A stretch of DNA of 64,000 bases from Breviolum minutum Mf 1.05b.01 (taxonomy: Eukaryota > Sar > Dinophyceae > Suessiales > Symbiodiniaceae), in assembly GCA_000507305.1 (NCBI GenBank), contig DF239032.1, forward strand, positions 124,001-188,000, written 5' to 3'. Positions 22,585 to 36,100 of this stretch are shown here, in pieces. Position numbers and translations under genes: made by a program. The first letter of the stretch is position 1, and every line of letters begins with the position of its first letter. A model generated the notes under the pieces. The model was not told where the DNA came from, made no database searches, and saw only the letters and a program-made list of their open reading frames with translations.

Positions 22585-23415
22585 GGTTCCAAGTCATATT
22601 TTCTTTCTCACTTGTGACCCACGTAGATCTCTATGACAAGCCACCTCATTGGGATGTGCAGCAAGCTCGGCTCGAAACGCGATCCCAACAAAAAAAATTG
22701 CTGTCGACTCACATCAGCAACTTGGTGTGGAGGTGGTAGCTGTACGGTTCAGATGAGGGGATAGGTAGATATGAAATCTTACTGTAAAGCTTCAGATACG
22801 GGATAGGTAAGAAATATGTACATTTGGGTGTTGCAGTGGGAAAATTGGAAATCATCAAAAGAGAGTTACTTTGGAACCCTCAACAAGAAGTTTTAAATGG
22901 ATGTGAAACCGGTGAAACACCTGTTTTTCCATAGTGATTTGGAGTCATCCAAGTGGTTCCACTTCGCTGTAAGGTAGGATGGCTCCACTTCGCAAGGCGA
23001 ACGGATTCACCCAGAAGCAGTGGTGAAAATGAAGACAGGGCATCCGGGGGGAACATCCCAACAGTTTGTGTGCATATCCTAAGCACATTCTTGAGTGGAT
23101 ATATACAGAGTCTATAGATCTTTCCATCTTGTCTATCTCTACCTGCGAATCTGTGCATGCTGCATCTACTTGTCTATTTTTTCATGTATTGAGCTTATCC
23201 ATCCATCCATTCATCCACCTATCCATCTTTTCTAAACATTAGTTCGCTCTGCGACATGTGCTAATTTCAATTGGGCTATATAATAAATCCCCTAAAAACT
23301 GGCCTTCTCAGGTCATCGCACTAAGGCTTAACAGAAACTGGTTGTTGGTTGTATGTGGTTGTTAAGTACCATGAGATGATCTCACATTTGCCTCGTTGAA
23401 TCATCCACGCTACGC
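22585..23415. other. Unassigned
   Basis: No gene supported. Short CATC-rich patch near 23193-23226. The missing first exon, with the start codon, of the plastid-protein gene that follows may lie here. Confidence 0.35.
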
Positions 23416-23418
23416 CAG

Positions 23419-26060
23419 CTCCGTTTGTTGCCTGCCCTGCTGGCTGCGACCACGGTGACCTTGCTCACGGTGCCTTGCTTCGTGGCGCCTCCAAAGCAAG
23501 GTTCATTCGGGGGGATGAGCGACCAAAGCCATGGAACGCAAAGCACCTCAAATTGAGTTTGTACAATGGCAAGTGCTCCTCAAAATGGTCCAATATTTAT
23601 CAATATTTCATCTTTTTTTGGCAAAATTTAGTGATTGTTAATGACCCAGATGTGATTTTTCATGGTGTGTACACCATTGTTTTGTATCCTTTCGTCTTAG
23701 TCATTCCTATCCTCCTTTTATTTGGGCACCTTGAAATCCAACCCGCATTTTGGTGAACCCATTTTTTGGCACTGCAGAACTTCCATCTGCGCCATTGGCG
23801 TTGGGCTTGGCTACATTGGTTGCCCCATTGGAGGTGGCCAGATTGGGATGAGTGACTGGAAATTTTGGTCTTGGATTTCTTCGATGAAGTGTAGGATTTT
23901 TTTTGGGGTGTTTTTCTGCTGGAGTAAGGAAAAAGCATGTGAATCATGGGGTAAATTTGGGGTCCATCAATCAAATGACATATGACCATATCATCATGTT
24001 TTTTCTTCCTCCTTGGCCTCCTAATGGAATAAAGTAATTAGTAATAAGTAAGAAAAACACGTGAATGAATCAATTTTGGGTACATTTTGGGAAAGGTAAA
24101 TTTTACGAATTGACCAATGAAGAACCAACTTGGGGATGATGATTTGGAGTTCATGTGTTGAGAGAAAGTCTTCGGCCCCTTATAGAAAATACACCCATCA
24201 AAAATTGAAGAGCAAAGGGGTAACCAGGAGAGAAGCTCACAGAACTTTCCAAACTTGGGAACTGAGAGATTTTTCTGAGCAGCAATTTCAAGATCCTGCT
24301 GGTCCCACAAGGATCCATGTATGGCATATATATACCATATATGCCAACATTGGCACATCGTTCTGCTTGGGGTTCCAAGCAGCACCAGATTTGGTCGGGA
24401 TCAGGCTGCCTATGCCAAGTTGCCACCTTTGGAGGATGTGCCATTGGAGGACATTGTCATGACCTCAGTTGTCGATAACACAAAATACCCATTCGAAGTG
24501 TATATATATATATACATAACTTGGCAAGGTTGAAAAGATGTGGTGGTGTTTTTTTGGATGTCAACAACTACCAACTGTTTGTTTTGCTGACACTTCTGAA
24601 CTGCACCAAAAAAAAGCAAAAAGCAGAATTGGAGAAACTGAGAGGTGGAAACTACACTTGATAGCTTTTTTTTTTCGGATGTTTTCAGATTTGAATTTGC
24701 AAAGTCATTCTATATAACGACCTTAACGACCCTGTGGCCTTGAGTGGGTACCTTTCCAACCTTGCGACCTACGCCACACCGCCAGGGTGCCACACGACAG
24801 GGAAAGCTTGGAGAAGAGGAAAGCTTCGAGTCCGATGGATGTTTTTGATGAAGGGATACACTTCCCCAAATGATGGGCCTTGGAAAAGTTAACAAAACGG
24901 TTTCAGAAATTGCCAAAATGACGGTAAAATTGGGAAAGACCTTTCCCAGTGGCATAGAAAAAAATAGATACAGTACCCACCTGGGAACGATCACATCTAT
25001 CCCCTACGATCGCGGGCATTTTTGAGTCCATGATTTTGCTTTTCCTCAGATGGGATATGTTAGTTCCATGGAGGGTATGTCCATTCTTGGTATTTACATT
25101 GATTTTCAGGGGTGTAATTTGTCAAGAAGGTATGGCAAAATATAGGTCAGATGCTCCAAATTCTTGCTCTTGGCAATGCTTCTTCTTCTTGTTTTTTTTT
25201 TGGGGGGGGCGGTTGTTTGAAACGGTTGTTTGGACCAGATATCTTCCATAAAGGTAAGACAGCACTAGGTTTCAGAAAGCTGATGTCAGCAAAATCCCCT
25301 CACCCAGCTGCCAGTCTGACACCTTCTTCGGTATCAGCTTCCAAGTGTGGATCTTCGTCATCCTGGGTGCAGTGACTTGGGCTGCTACCTGGGTCTTGAA
25401 CTTGAAGCCAGCCAAGGTGAGGTAGGGATGGGCTGGGGAAATGTTGGGTAAGATGCTGATAATTTTTGGAAAAAGGCAGGGTGGGGATTAGATGAGTCGT
25501 GGTTCACGGCTAGAGAGCCGCTCCTTTTACAATCCATAATTCACAGATTTGTTACAGTGAGGTCTTACGTCTTCAACAAGCATTTTGTTTAAGGGTTCTA
25601 CCTCAAGCATCAGACAGCAAACAATTCTGTTTTTTTTGAGCAAACAACATGCTCCAATGGCACACAGATCTCCAGCTTGCAGGATGCTGAAGGAACTTAC
25701 AAGACTTACCTTGGTGGTGGAGCATTGCCACCTGATGGCTTCACCAATCCAGCAGATCCTCGAGTTCAAGAAGAGCTGACGGACACGCTGGGCGCTGTTG
25801 TGGTTGTTGACGGTGTTTTTTTTGGGTGCTATCCACCCACCACAAATGACCAAAAAGAAACTTCCCCTCCCCCAAAAAGGTTTTGAAGAGACAACCTGCC
25901 CCTGTTATCTTCCCATCCATCTATCCGCGAAACCACCAAGCCACCGATCCGATGGAGACTCCAACCCACCGGGGAGGATGAAGATGATGATCTCTACAGC
26001 GATGACCTGAGGCCAGGTGCACCTAAAGGACAGAAAGCTGCGAGCTCAGCGATTGTGTAG
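23419..26060 (+). CDS. Plastid-targeted single-span membrane protein, copy 1
   Basis: Seven exons, found by comparison with the paralogue at 41.9 kb: 23419-23500, 23778-23833, 24405-24455, 24786-24818, 25315-25416, 25683-25781 and 25977-26060. Phases join throughout. Exon 1 gives a signal-peptide-like hydrophobic run ending CFVAPPKQ, the FVAP transit motif of dinoflagellate plastid proteins. Exon 2 is Ala/Leu-rich, and with exon 3 gives a possible AYA cleavage site. Exon 5 holds the one membrane span (SFQVWIFVILGAVTWAATW). Exon 6 has YLGGGALPPDGFTNPADPRV. Exon 7 is acidic, ends SSAIV and stops with TAG. The start codon lies in an unseen upstream exon. Size and topology suggest a small thylakoid protein, but I cannot name the family. 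Intron donors are GT, GT, GT, GA, GT, GA. Confidence 0.8.
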
Positions 26061-26064
26061 CACC

Positions 26065-27175
26065 TTGGTTGCTGGAAACATGGGAAAAATGTTGGTTGGT
26101 GGTGGTGAAAGTTGTTGGAAGAAGCGCTTGTAGGCTGGGGTGCAAATTATATATCAATAGTTACTGTAAGTGTTCCTGGTTTTGGGTGTGCTTTTGGATA
26201 TGGTTGGATTGTCGTTGTTGAGTGATGGTGATCCTGGATATAATTGAAACCTAAGTCAACTTTTTAAAGTGAGAGTCGCCATTTAAAACAGGTGACAGGA
26301 AAATGAACAGATATGAAAGGATAAGGGATCATGTCTACTATTCATCTCTTCTATCCCGGTTTCTCCATGCTTTTGCTGGTGATATGAACTGGGCCCTTTT
26401 TTTAAAATAAATCAGTTAAACGTTTTCGATTCCAAGTGCCACTCGCGTTTTTGTCTTCAAAGTTGCAAAAGTTCATCCATTTTTCAACAATAAGCTTCAC
26501 TTTGGATTCGATTTTTATACCAAAAAATCACACCCCTGGAATTTTTGTAGAATTTTTTGGAGTCAACCTTCCTACAGGGTTGGCTGTTTTTCCAATTTTT
26601 ATGCCTGGAACGTATGACCTGTTTTTCCTCGAGGATGGGGCCTCCAAAAGTTGTGCCTTTCCATCGACAGCCACCCCTGCGGGGGTGACTTTTTCGAGAC
26701 GATTTTTCCGCAACGAATGACGTGTTGCGCCCTCCATTCATCCCCCCAACAAAAAAACATGCCGACCTTTTCCGGCATCCTGAAGTGTCCAAAAACCGAC
26801 GTTTGAAGTCCCAGTGATATTGATGTTTTGAGATTCCTTTTTGGCAGCTTTGAAAGACGCCATAGCTGTGTAGGTTTTCCATGATTGACAGCTGATCGAT
26901 TTGTCTTTTTTTGGAAGCTTCTGGTGCCGCCTGCGGAGCTTTTGGACTCCGCAGATAGGAAAAACATTTTCACCCCCCCGAGTTTAAAGCGAAAAGCCGA
27001 GAAAATAGCGAAAGCCGAGAAGTGCTGGCACTTGAAGAATTGAAAGGGATGAAGGGATGATGGAGGATGGATGAATGAATGGATGAATTTGATATAGGAA
27101 ACACTTTCCAGTAAACCATTATTGGTGGAGGAAGTCCTGGCGCTGTACATCATCCTTTTGTATTGATTTTGATTT
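26065..27175. other. Unassigned
   Basis: No gene supported. Probably the 3' flank of the plastid-protein gene and spacer. Open frames near 26440-26880 have no recognisable domain. Confidence 0.4.
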
Positions 27176-27180
27176 AGCCT

Positions 27181-27297
27181 GCCCTGAAACTAACATCGAG
27201 ATTACACCTGAAAATGGATGGTTGGAAGACGAGGATGTTTCCTTTCGGGGCCAAAAGGCCTATTTTTAGGTGCGAACTGTTAGTTTTCGGGAAGGTA
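27181..27297 (+). repeat. TIR-bearing short repeat, copy 4 (best preserved)
   Basis: The left end CCCTGAAACTAACA and the right end TGTTAGTTTTCGGGA are near-perfect inverted repeats about 115 bp apart. The core GATGGTTGGAAGACGAGG is shared with the other copies. No coding capacity. Confidence 0.7.
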
Positions 27298-27299
27298 CA

Positions 27300-27660
27300 T
27301 TATGACATTCCCATTTTCTTCGTGAAGAAACTTCGCATTGATGTCATGGGACCTAAAGATTCCGAGCGTGACATGCTGGTGATCATGACGGGTTCCCACA
27401 GTGAACTCTTTCTTAACAAAGGGTTCCACAAGCCCATTGAGCTTACATGATGCAGTGATGGGAATACATATATATATATATATATAATATATATAGATTA
27501 CGCTAGTCTGAATAGTTGTGTTGGTGATGGTTTTTTAAAGGTGACAGTTTTTGTGTTGTTTTTTTCCTCCTCGTCTGTCAGTGTGAGTTTCTTGTTCTCT
27601 ACGTTTTTTTTAAAGTTTTGACGATCGAAAAAAAACGACACAACGCGTTGAACATGGCTC
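27300..27660. other. Unassigned, one protein-like stretch and a TA tract
   Basis: The stretch 27300-27450 reads KKLRIDVMGPKDSERDMLVI and looks coding, but matches no family I know. A (TA)n tract with one interruption occupies 27466-27496. Confidence 0.3.
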
Positions 27661-27679
27661 AAAAGCTTTCTGGCGGTTC

Positions 27680-28757
27680 ATGCGCCGGACCTGGTGGACC
27701 GTCTTGCAGTTGTTGGCATCCTTGTATTGGCGGCGCTTGCGCCGTGATGTGGTCACCTACAACGTGGATTTGGCGGCATGTCAACAAAGCACCTTGAACA
27801 AGCTGGGGCTTGGCTGGTGGGAGGATCTAACCTTTTCGATGAGCTGTGAAGTTGGATCATTATCGAACCTTCTACAAGTACCAACATACTTTTTGGTAAT
27901 CATTCCGTGGCAAAAATCCATAGACATTTTTGGCTTGTCCCCCTTCCCAGTGATAACATCACCAGGAGGATGCTACTATATTTCTAGGTTTGGGGATCCC
28001 CACCTACACCTTCATTTGCCAAGATAATTTGCTGTTCCCTTCACCTGCAAGGTGGCAGATGGCAACATGCAATGCTTCTATTGCAAGACCTCGAGGTGGA
28101 GTTGCAATCAGAGACTTGGATGTGACGAGGGTGCCGAACTCTGCGAGGGGTGTTAAGGGGGTCAAGTTGGCGAGGGAGTGAAATGTGACACTTGAAATGA
28201 GTCACTGTCTTATTGATCAATTAGAACCCAACAAAGATGATGATGTTTGTTTTATTTTTTGTTTTGATTTGGTGTTGTTGATCATGAATCAAGTGATGGA
28301 AATGAATCTAAAGGTGACGAAGATCATGATTGCTACAATTCAGTCATGTGTTTCGCAAAAGCAATGGTTCAGGATGTGGTAAGCTACAACTCCATTGTCA
28401 GCTGTGCAGATTGGGCTTATGCCGCACATCTTTTGGATGTGGCACAGGTAGACTTGGGGTAAGTTCAAAAGAAGAGTGAGGAGGAAGGATGCTTATATTC
28501 AGTCCTAGGCAACGTTATCTCTATGATAATAACAAAAGAATATGCTGAATGTTCATGCATATACTTAGACTTGAATATATGTGGATAGGGACAATTAGTA
28601 AAGTTAAAGTTGTTCAAGTGCAGAGATGAATGTGCTTATTTCGCAATCGAAATATGTTGGGCAGTAGAGAGTTGGGTCTCTATAGACATGTGCAACTGGT
28701 GCAAGCACATGAACCAATGCATCGTTGAGCTTCGCAAAGCCGTGATGCTGGGATGGG

Positions 28758-28831
<74 letters not shown>

Positions 28832-30906
28832 GCGGGGTCGCGCTGGCGACCCCAACAAAACGCACGCGGTGCCAGCCTCTTTTACTTTGAAGGTCTGTGG
28901 TGGCCCATGCGCCGAACCAAATCCCTGGACTTTTTCAATGATTTGGTGCTCAAATGTCGCTATTTGCGCTGTCTTCTATGTTTTGCAGAAGCCTCCCGTG
29001 TCAACAAAAGTCGAAAAAATCCAATAGCTTTGAAGCTACAGTCGTCGGAAGCTATATACACCTACTTGAAACTTTTTTCGATACTTAATCATTGTAATAA
29101 TAAAACATGGCTTTTTTACGATGTTTTGCGCAAGCTGCAGCCCAAAATGCTCCAAAAGTAGCATTTTTTGCAGAAATTACCACGCAGAAACGCTGTAATT
29201 TCATGTAGTTTCGCCAGCACTGATAAGATAAGAGAACACCATCAGAAACAAGGAACTGTCGTAAAGAAATGTTCACAAGACCAAGGATTCGCAGACCTCA
29301 ACACTACGTAAATAGGATGGAAAATGCAGGCCAGACACGGCTCCTAGCGTCACTTGGTGACCCCCTTTTAACAGAAAAATTCTAAACAGAAAACTAGTGA
29401 AAAACGTATCTTTTCTGTTATGCTTTCAATCTCTAAGGAAAAAATGGCATCTTATCAATCAAAAATGGTTTGTAGTTTGTAATTTGTAAGTTTTTTGCTG
29501 TCGTTGTCAGGGGCAATGTATTTGTGCATCTACCTCCTACGCGCTACAGAATGGGGTCGGCGGATTCGGACCCTCTTTACTCAACGTCTTTGAGGTTAAT
29601 CCCAATGCAAAAAGCAAATTGGATTGAACTTCAATTCTTTCAAATGCAAATGATTATGATGATTCCACTCCTCACTGCCGGTGGTAGGAAGAGGAGTTAA
29701 GAGGCTACAGGTTTCGTGAAAAACATCTAGTTCTTTTGAAGGTCGAATGATCGAGTCAATGAATGATGATTCATTGCGTCATTTGGATTCATTTGGTCGA
29801 AAGGCGAAAGGTGTGGAATTGGACATTGTCTCCACCAATGCCTGCATCACTGTCTTGGGCCAGCACGTCGCTTGGGTTTGCTGGCGCAAGGCATTGCAAT
29901 TGCTGGCGCAACTGGAAGATCAAACACTGGAAAAACGCATCGTGACGGTAAATGCCTTGATCAATGCGTGTGAGAAAAGCAGCTTGGAAAGTGATTCGAA
30001 AAAGATTGTGGAGGGTAGTCGTTTCATGTGATTCATGTATATTCATGTGACATTTTCTGATGATTATTTGGCAACATACCTGTCTCTTCGGGTCCTATCG
30101 GGATGCAAGTGGACTGGGACATGATACGATATAGGATGAGAAAAGATGCAACGTATTGCATCACCAGGAGATGATGTGCAACTTGTTGGTCCAAGGGTCT
30201 ATCGCAGAAAACACACTCCGCCAATAAGGAAATGACGATTTTCTCACAAAAACAAGGCTCATCATTTTTTAAGGATGAGATGCTAGCTTTGAGTGTAAGG
30301 TTTTTGTGTTTAGAAATCTCTCACCTTCATGGAGACTTTCCAGTGAAGTGGGAACCCATTCAAAGAAACTTTAGTTTCGGCTTGCACACATCAAACACTT
30401 GACTTTTAAGGCCATGTGAGATATGGCAGGGTGTAGCTTCCAATAAAGGAGCACACCACTTTGACATCGGGCCATATTTCCAAAATCGATCCCTTGTTGG
30501 GATTTTTGTCCTCCGGATTTTCCAGCACTACGATATGTCTTTTCTGCTCCAGAACCACCAGGAATCAGTAACACATTCAGAAGAAAACCCAAACGGAATA
30601 TCATGACGACTGGTCAACCTACCCCCCCTCCACCCCCTTAACGTACTTTTCCAGAAATGGCCGGCCTCATGATCAGGGCTTATGAAAACCCATTGGTTTC
30701 CGTTAGGAAAAACCGCCCTTCAGGTGATCAATGGCCACAAGCCTTCATGACATTGACAGAACTGCCGCGTTGGCAACTTCGTTCCAGCATGGTGACGATG
30801 ACTTCACTCATCAGCACTTATGAAACGTGCTCAGAGTGGCAAGAGGCTTTGAGTTTCTTGGATTTGTACATGGATTCTTGTTGTGTTTTCAATTGTTTTT
30901 TTTTTT

Positions 30907-30981
<75 letters not shown>

Positions 30982-32120
30982 TCACCTCACAACTCTTGGA
31001 AATGATCCAAGTTGACCAATTTGTTGATTTTCCTGTGTTTTTCGAACCTTTTTTGGGCCACATTAGCAATTAGGCCACATATGTCACAACGAAAAAGCTA
31101 AGATTACCATCTTAGATCACCTGCCTCAGGGAAGTGTTGCTTAGGCCAATTCGTTGCCTTGGAATTTTGATCATTGAAAAAATGCTTCCTTTTTGATCCA
31201 TCCCTACAACTCCACTGTCTTTTGTTAAAAGGTCTCCTTGATGAGTTGAAGTCCAACGGCATGGGACTCAATGCCATTGCCTTCAACGGTGTTATTAGTG
31301 CCTGTGGCAAAAGTCATTGTTGGCAACAGGCCTTGAACCTCTTCGAGGTGAGAGTTAGCTGGTTAGCTGGTTGGGTGGATGAGGAGGGATATGCCACCAA
31401 CCCACCCCATTTGATTGAAAATAGGTAGTAAATCAAGCTGCGTGGTGAGTAGAAGGGAGTCATTCCTTAGAGGAAATCATTCCCGGATTTCTTGGCTGAA
31501 CAACAACGTTGGGGTGGCCAGGTACTTCTTGGAAAGGGATCACAAAAGAAATAGTGATAAATAGTGCTCCTGGTTTAGAGCTAGTCTTGTTTTGCAGGTT
31601 TCATTTACTAAGTGAATGTCAAAGGGAGAAAATTCATCTTAAAAACTTTTCGCTGGTAGAAGGCGTTAGAATCACCAAAGCTATAACTGAATAACAATTC
31701 ACAAATGGACACTTAACCCTGAGAGGTCTATAAGGTGTAAACCAAAACCACAAGAACTGTAGAATGACTCTTTTCTGATCACAAAACTGATCAGAAGATG
31801 GGTAATTAGATGAAAAATACCCAAATGCATGGACAAAACAAAAAAACAAAAGATATCAGTTACTTTGTTTTTTCAAAACATTGTCACCTTCTCCCACCCC
31901 TCGAAAGACCATCCAAAAACACAAAACTTGGATCTCAAAAAGAGGAGATGCAGCTCCACAAGTTACTTCCAAGCGTTGTAAGCTTCAACAGTTGCATGAT
32001 GGCCTTAGCCTTTGGTGGTCGTTGGATGGAAGCCTTAGATCTTTTTGTGACAAGCAAAGTGGAGATGCAGCTGCAGACATTGGTGCTACGCTCTCATGCG
32101 CTGCTGGTGGCTATGGAGAG
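27680..32120 (+). CDS. PPR (pentatricopeptide repeat) protein
   Basis: Exons found by eye: about 27680-27815 (DVVTYNVDLAAC), 28373-28447 (DVVSYNSIVSC), 29804-29978 (ELDIVSTNACITVLGQ and KRIVTVNALINACEKS), 30724-30852, 31232-31347 (NAIAFNGVISACGKS) and 31945 to about 32119 (SVVSFNSCMMALAFGGRW). From 28373 on the exons join in phase and give PPR motifs at the usual spacing of about 35 residues. The end of 29978 uses a GC donor and 30852 a GT donor. PPR proteins bind single-stranded RNA in organelles for editing, splicing or stability, and dinoflagellates carry many. No targeting peptide was seen because the N-terminus is not identified. Link between the first exon and the rest is uncertain, and the C-terminus is unknown. 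Introns hold two (GTT)n tracts. Confidence 0.75.
28757..28833. repeat. (GTT)n microsatellite in PPR intron
   Basis: About 25 GTT triplets in the intron between 28447 and 29804, followed by a small GC-rich hairpin, GGGGTCGC-GCTG-GCGACCCC (about 28835-28854). Confidence 0.95.
30908..30980. repeat. (GTT)n microsatellite in PPR intron
   Basis: About 24 GTT triplets preceded by a T-run, in the intron after the exon ending 30852. Confidence 0.95.
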
Positions 32121-32124
32121 CCTT

Positions 32125-33190
32125 GATGTTTTGCAGAACCCCAAATCGATGGAACGACAAACATGCAACGTTTCGGGACACTTGTGGACCCATCTTTTTT
32201 TGTGCGGGCCATTTTTTAGTTTGTGCGTGCCATTTTGGGAGGAGAAGGAGTTGTATCTATTTTGTAAGGCTTGGCCAGGAGATGCTGAAATGCTATTTTA
32301 CTTTGTTTCTCTTGGCAATTTTCTTTGGAGCCACTAGCAGTGCAAAAGAATCCTAGCCTAGCCCTATTCAACTCACTTGGTCCAGAGAAAAGAAACTAAA
32401 GGACATGGTGGCAATTCTCGCTTTGATTTTTTTTACGTCAGATGACCTGATTTGTGAGTGGTTGGATGGCAATTATATACTGGTTTGTATGAACTTTCCT
32501 TTTTTTCTGGCTTCAAAAATGGTAAACAAAAATCCTACTGAACCCATGAACTTCTTTTTTGTTTCGCCTTCCAATCCCCCCTAAACGTTGGTGAAAGGAA
32601 GGGAAGAGAAGTGGAGAAGAGCATTTCATTGCTGTCAGCCTTGCGTGCCGACTTGTTCCGTCACCTTCGCGCTGGAAGCAACGAGCTTTGAAGCTTCTTT
32701 GGTTCGGACCTAAAGTTGAGGACCTTTTAAAAGGAGGCCGAAAAACATGACTTCTGCCGAAAAAAAGGCAGGTTTTGATGGATTTTGGTGACATACATGT
32801 GAGCAAACAACTTTCCAAGTGGGACTCCCTTTGTTGAAAGGTTGAAGATGCCCTTCGAGGTTTCAATCCTTTCACGGTGAGACACCAGAAAAAAACCTGG
32901 ACCAAAAACTGCGGTTCAAGTTACTGGTCATGGACACCTCCGGGCACGGATCAATCTGTGGCTGATGGAGTGGAGAAAAGGTTCCAACTGGAAAAGTCAA
33001 CAGTCCAGATCTGTAATCGGCTAATGGGTTGGACCAAAAATATATGTTACCTTAGCTTGCAGTTCACACTTTCTCTCCCTTATTTGTCTGGTACATTTTG
33101 TAAACACATAGCATCATCCTTCCGTTCGTCTACACCAGATACAGTTGGATGAAAACAGATTCTACGAAGCTCTCGGTTTGTCTCGTTGAG
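32125..33190. other. Unassigned spacer between PPR and kinase genes
   Basis: No domain recognised. It may hold terminal PPR exons or the kinase N-lobe exons, which I could not identify. Both strands have open frames at 32510-32905 with no known motif. Confidence 0.3.
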
Positions 33191-33192
33191 AT

Positions 33193-36100
33193 TGGGTGCT
33201 TCCAAATCTTTCGCGAGCAGCCATCAGGAGCTTCATGCAGCAGGTGCTGGTCTCAGGATTTGAAGCTTTGAAGGGGAGCCATTTGTCAGGAGGAACCTAA
33301 TGGTAGGTACATAACCCCTCACATGTCATTGATAGGAAAATAACCATCCTGAAAGGAGTTATTTACCACCATTTTTCCCTTCATAGGGCCTGCTTATTAG
33401 GGTCATTTTTGCCTATTGGATCGTCTCAAAGGTTTGGTCATTTGCTTCGCTATAAAAAGTTGACCTCAAAAGTGCTTCTTCCCCTGCCAGTGGTACTACC
33501 TACTACCCCCACCATACGGCCAAACACCAAGGCAGCTCATGTTTGGCAGCAACGGAACCCAACGGGAACCAACGACTGACCGTGAGTGAAGAGAAAAGGA
33601 GAAATGCTTGCTACAACAAGGGGCTCCACCCAAAAATGATTCACTCAATTAAAAAATGATATCCCAAAAAAAAGAAGGGATTTTCAAAACAAAGGACTGG
33701 CTATGCCAACTTGAGGTATGTACAGCTTATAGCTACCAGTTTGGAAGTGGGAAAATTTAAAAGCTTTTCGGAAATGATTTCCAGATATTAGTACAGCTTA
33801 TAATGTTTTTGGGTGGCCCCTTGCTGTAGGCTGCGGCAGTTTGCGGCCTGGGTTGGATACAGTTTTGGAAGTGAATTGCCGCAAGAGGTTCCCTTCCCCC
33901 ACTACTTTGGAGGATCACAGTCTAAAGCAATGAATTTGTTCTTGGATTGATAGCTTGTTCTCTCTTATTTGAACAATACTCAATAAATGTGGTTAGATGC
34001 TGCATCTTGTGCCAAGTGATGAGAAGTAGACTAACTTGATTTCAATATCCTTCCCTCAGAGTATCCCAATTCTGTAACTTCCACCGTCAAGCCAAGCAAT
34101 CAGCAAAAAACTGCAACTCAACTACAGGTGTTTGTGTCACCGTGACATCAAGCCAGAGCATCTCTTGATCAAGGCCCTGATGGCTTTCTGGGAGATAGCG
34201 CAAACGACGAATCGGCCGTGGACTCGTTTCTTGGGTCGGTTTTTGTTGATTGGAAACTGGATGACGTGAATTTGAAGCTTGAGTTAAAAGTACTCTGGAA
34301 CAATGAAAGACGAAAGAGGAGTGCTAAACACTACAAATACTGATTTCAGAATCGCCTTTTGGAAAGATATGGGATGCTTTTTGCATGAATAGAGGTTTTT
34401 GCAATTTTCCACAAAAAAAGGAGACTTTTCTATACTAAACTGGAATTTTAAATCATCTATCCATCTAAATCTTCGATTTGATGGATTTTAGTGTCGTGTA
34501 ACTAGTTGATGCTCTCAAACACTTCTTTCGTCATTTTCACCCCATAACTCATAACCTGAACAGATGATCCAATTTTGAGGAGCATATTTTTCAACATGGG
34601 TGGTTTGAAAACCACCAACTATTTGTAACCACTATGTATAACCACTTTTACTAGGAATCCTTTTAACGGTTGTGATGCTCCTTGGGTTGCTCGTTGTTCC
34701 TGCGAGCCTCGCCAGGAAAGGGCGCCGGCTCACTCCGCGGAGTTGGTTTTGTGCCATTCTTGGGGGATGTTTTTTTTGGTGTGGAAGTTGGACCATGTTT
34801 TTGGGGACCAAGATTTCCACCCCCAAAATGGCCGGGGTTCCCAAAAAAAACTGGCGTTTAAACCCAAAAACATCTGGAAACTTAATTTTTACTCCTTCAG
34901 AGTGTGTATTATTATCATCAATTTCTTTCCTTTTTCTTTTGTTTAAAGCAGAGGCCTTGAGATGGAAAGGGTAAATACTTTGTATCTTGGCACCTTGAAG
35001 GGGTGAAGTTGGTTGATGAAGCAAGTCTTATATCAAGGTATGTTGACGTTCTTAAAACAAATCTAAGTTCCTTGTGATCACGTCAGTAGAAAGTTACCAC
35101 CACCGTATTTGCCATTTTTGGGCAACAGGGTGTGCACCACTTTCCATCACAAAACCCGGGCTGCTTTTGAGGTGCGATTTCGCGACAACGTGCCTCTTTA
35201 CACCTGGGGTGCTTGAGCTCAGCTGCCGGATGAAGGGGAGAAGCAGTTGGGTCTGGGATAGTATGCACCCCTTGTTGGCAGGAAGTGTTTATCCATGTGT
35301 GTGCAACTGTTGATGGAAGAAATCCTGCACCACCTGGGATGTATAAAACCTTGCAAATAATGGGATAACTACCTATCAACTGGTGCAGGATTTCTTCCCC
35401 CAACAGAAGTACCACATGTACATGCACAACGGTTGTTGGTGGTTTCTGGCTCCATGTCTCAAGCTGTGCGTTGAATCTGATGAAATTCACCCCAATAACT
35501 CAGAGCTTATCAGGGCATACGGGCATATGGTATACAGCACGCCAGTCAAATGAGCACCTCCTTATTTGTAGTAGGGCCCCCTTATGAATCTTCACTATCC
35601 ACCTATAATCATCGTCCAGAGAAACAAGCACATATATCATAATCATATCATATACTGTATATATATATTTATATTGATATATATTCATATATCCCCAATA
35701 GTTTTTCCATGTCCTATCCCATGTCTATTCCATACTTTCATATCCTTTTACCAACGTCACTTCCAGCCGCGGACAGGAGCAGATGACCGAGAAGGTGACG
35801 ACTCCCTACTATGCCTCACCACAAGTGCATGAGGGCTTGTACCTTTGCCGAACCAGACACGGGTGCACAAGTGTAGGGGGGGCAAGCAGGTGGAGAAGTC
35901 AAGAAGTTGTGTTATATGATGATTGAAATCCATCAAATCAAAGTGTCAAAGACTTTTTGGTTGGTCTTATGGGTCTTTTTTGTAAAAAAGTTCCCTCCAT
36001 TTTGGCCGGTTTGATTAGAGGTGCCTTCCCCCCCCTCAACAGAACCCATCGGGTGGGCCACAAAAACTCCAAGGTATTCCGAGGCGTTAGACACTTGGTC

